Below, piece after piece: positions 6,316 through 6,576 of a stretch of 6,576 nt of DNA. The translations under genes were made by a program, and so were the position numbers. The notes under the pieces were generated by a model that was given only the letters and a program-made list of their open reading frames with translations, was not told the DNA's origin and searched no databases. Source of the stretch: Phycisphaerae bacterium (GTDB lineage Bacteria > Planctomycetota > Phycisphaerae > UBA1845 > UTPLA1). Each line of letters opens with the position of its first letter. Within the stretch, counting starts at the first letter, position 1. The stretch spans positions 1 through 6,576 of the forward strand of contig JAFGQA010000305.1 in NCBI GenBank assembly GCA_016935885.1, in the 5' to 3' direction.

Positions 6316-6440
6316 TAGCTAACCGACCAATGTACAGAGGGGCGTTTTTTGGTGCGCGATTGCGCTCACCGGGTAGTCCAGCTTTCCCCGGCCGTGGCCG
6401 GATGGGAAGCTCGGTGACGCTCACCTTGGTCGGTTAGCTA
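6316..6440 (+). ncRNA. Candidate structured RNA or MITE-like element: 15-bp perfect terminal inverted repeats
   Basis: TAGCTAACCGACCAA (6316-6330) is the exact reverse complement of 6426-6440. The interior is also self-complementary in nested order: GCG(C)TCACCG (6362-6371) with CGGTGACGC (6412-6420); AGCTT(T)CCC (6380-6388) with GGGAAGCT (6404-6411); and CCGGCC/GGCCGG (6388-6401) at the tip. About 35 bp can pair in one long hairpin, with a 5' side bulge containing T6 (6345-6350). A smaller alternative hairpin, GGTGA/TCACC (6413-6425), competes. A promoter-like sequence just upstream suggests an RNA. Alternatively, both ends carry TA, as expected for TA-target (IS630/Tc1-type) MITEs. Strand is assigned only from the promoter. 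The pairing is certain, the nature is not. Confidence 0.5.
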
Positions 6441-6441
6441 G

Positions 6442-6516
6442 CTGGAACTCATCTGGCCACTTGTATTTGGCTGGCGGCTTGCTGACCGGGTACCTTTCCT
6501 GCCAGATTAGTTCCAG
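6442..6516. repeat. Second inverted repeat, 16-bp arms with one mismatch
   Basis: CTGGAACTCATCTGGC (6442-6457) pairs with 6501-6516, whose reverse complement is CTGGAACTAATCTGGC, so 15 of 16 positions match. The arms enclose a 43-nt loop (6458-6500) with no clear substructure. It begins 2 nt after the first element ends. As RNA it would form a second stem-loop; as DNA it could be a protein-binding site or the remains of an element. Confidence 0.65.
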
Positions 6517-6538
6517 ATAGAGACGAATGTATAGAATT

Positions 6539-6557
6539 GTTGTGCTGGTGGCACAAC
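6539..6557. repeat. Third hairpin, 7-bp perfect stem
   Basis: GTTGTGC (6539-6545) and GCACAAC (6551-6557) form a perfect stem around a TGGTG loop. No T-run follows before the window ends 19 nt later, so it is not a recognisable terminator. It is the third inverted repeat in about 240 nt. Confidence 0.5.
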
Positions 6558-6576
6558 GTGCGCTGAAGATGCGCCC

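Noticed and set aside
6230..6424. 64-residue minus-strand frame
   Set aside because: It crosses the promoter-like sequence and half of the inverted repeat, with no start signal or motif.
6330..6437. 35-codon frame on the plus strand inside the large inverted repeat (begins MYRGAFFG)
   Set aside because: It is preceded by no well-spaced ribosome binding site and its sequence is dictated by the hairpin.
6527..6576. Frame starting MYRIVVLVAQRALKMR and open to the window's right edge
   Set aside because: It could be the beginning of a gene, but it has no clear ribosome binding site, only 16 complete codons and overlaps a perfect hairpin. It cannot be supported from this window.

Overview
The window most likely comes from a member of the Planctomycetota. 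It is GC-rich. The strongest sign is the end of the large secreted protein encoded on the minus strand (2960-5893). It carries the pseudopilin-like ending that is very common in planctomycete proteins: a helix, then a 'WPESLDDL..RY' motif, a 'DPFSGQ' turn, a 'YS.SENGQDNGG' strand and an Asp-rich tail ending in 'DDYVFWPP'. No RNA genes, CRISPR array or transposase genes were seen. All genes that can be supported lie on the minus strand.

Reading in the direction of transcription, the first unit is the gene at 5893-2960 (977 aa). It has its own sigma-70-like promoter (5997-6025), a strong ribosome binding site and a probable factor-independent terminator (2838-2884). The protein is predicted to be exported. 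It combines an Asp-box beta-propeller of the sialidase/BNR type, a long acidic low-complexity linker containing a 7-residue tandem repeat, and a planctomycete-type C-terminal region.

A second promoter with a perfect TTGACA box (2800-2827) follows directly and drives what looks like a four-gene operon. It encodes a 94-aa protein, a 93-aa tandem paralogue of it, a 188-aa proline-rich/helical protein of unknown role, and a 389-aa actin-like ATPase that closely resembles MamK, the filament that organises magnetosome chains. No magnetosome gene is visible here. The most interesting idea in the window is therefore that this is a MamK-type cytoskeletal filament with its own small partner proteins, serving some purpose other than magnetosome positioning.

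The right-hand 550 bases (6026-6576) hold no convincing gene. They contain a plus-strand promoter-like sequence with an extended -10 box (6267-6295), followed by three successive inverted repeats (6316-6440, 6442-6516, 6539-6557). This could be a structured non-coding RNA or leader, or a small MITE-like element next to other repeats. The left-hand 222 bases, downstream of the actin gene, show no gene and no convincing terminator.
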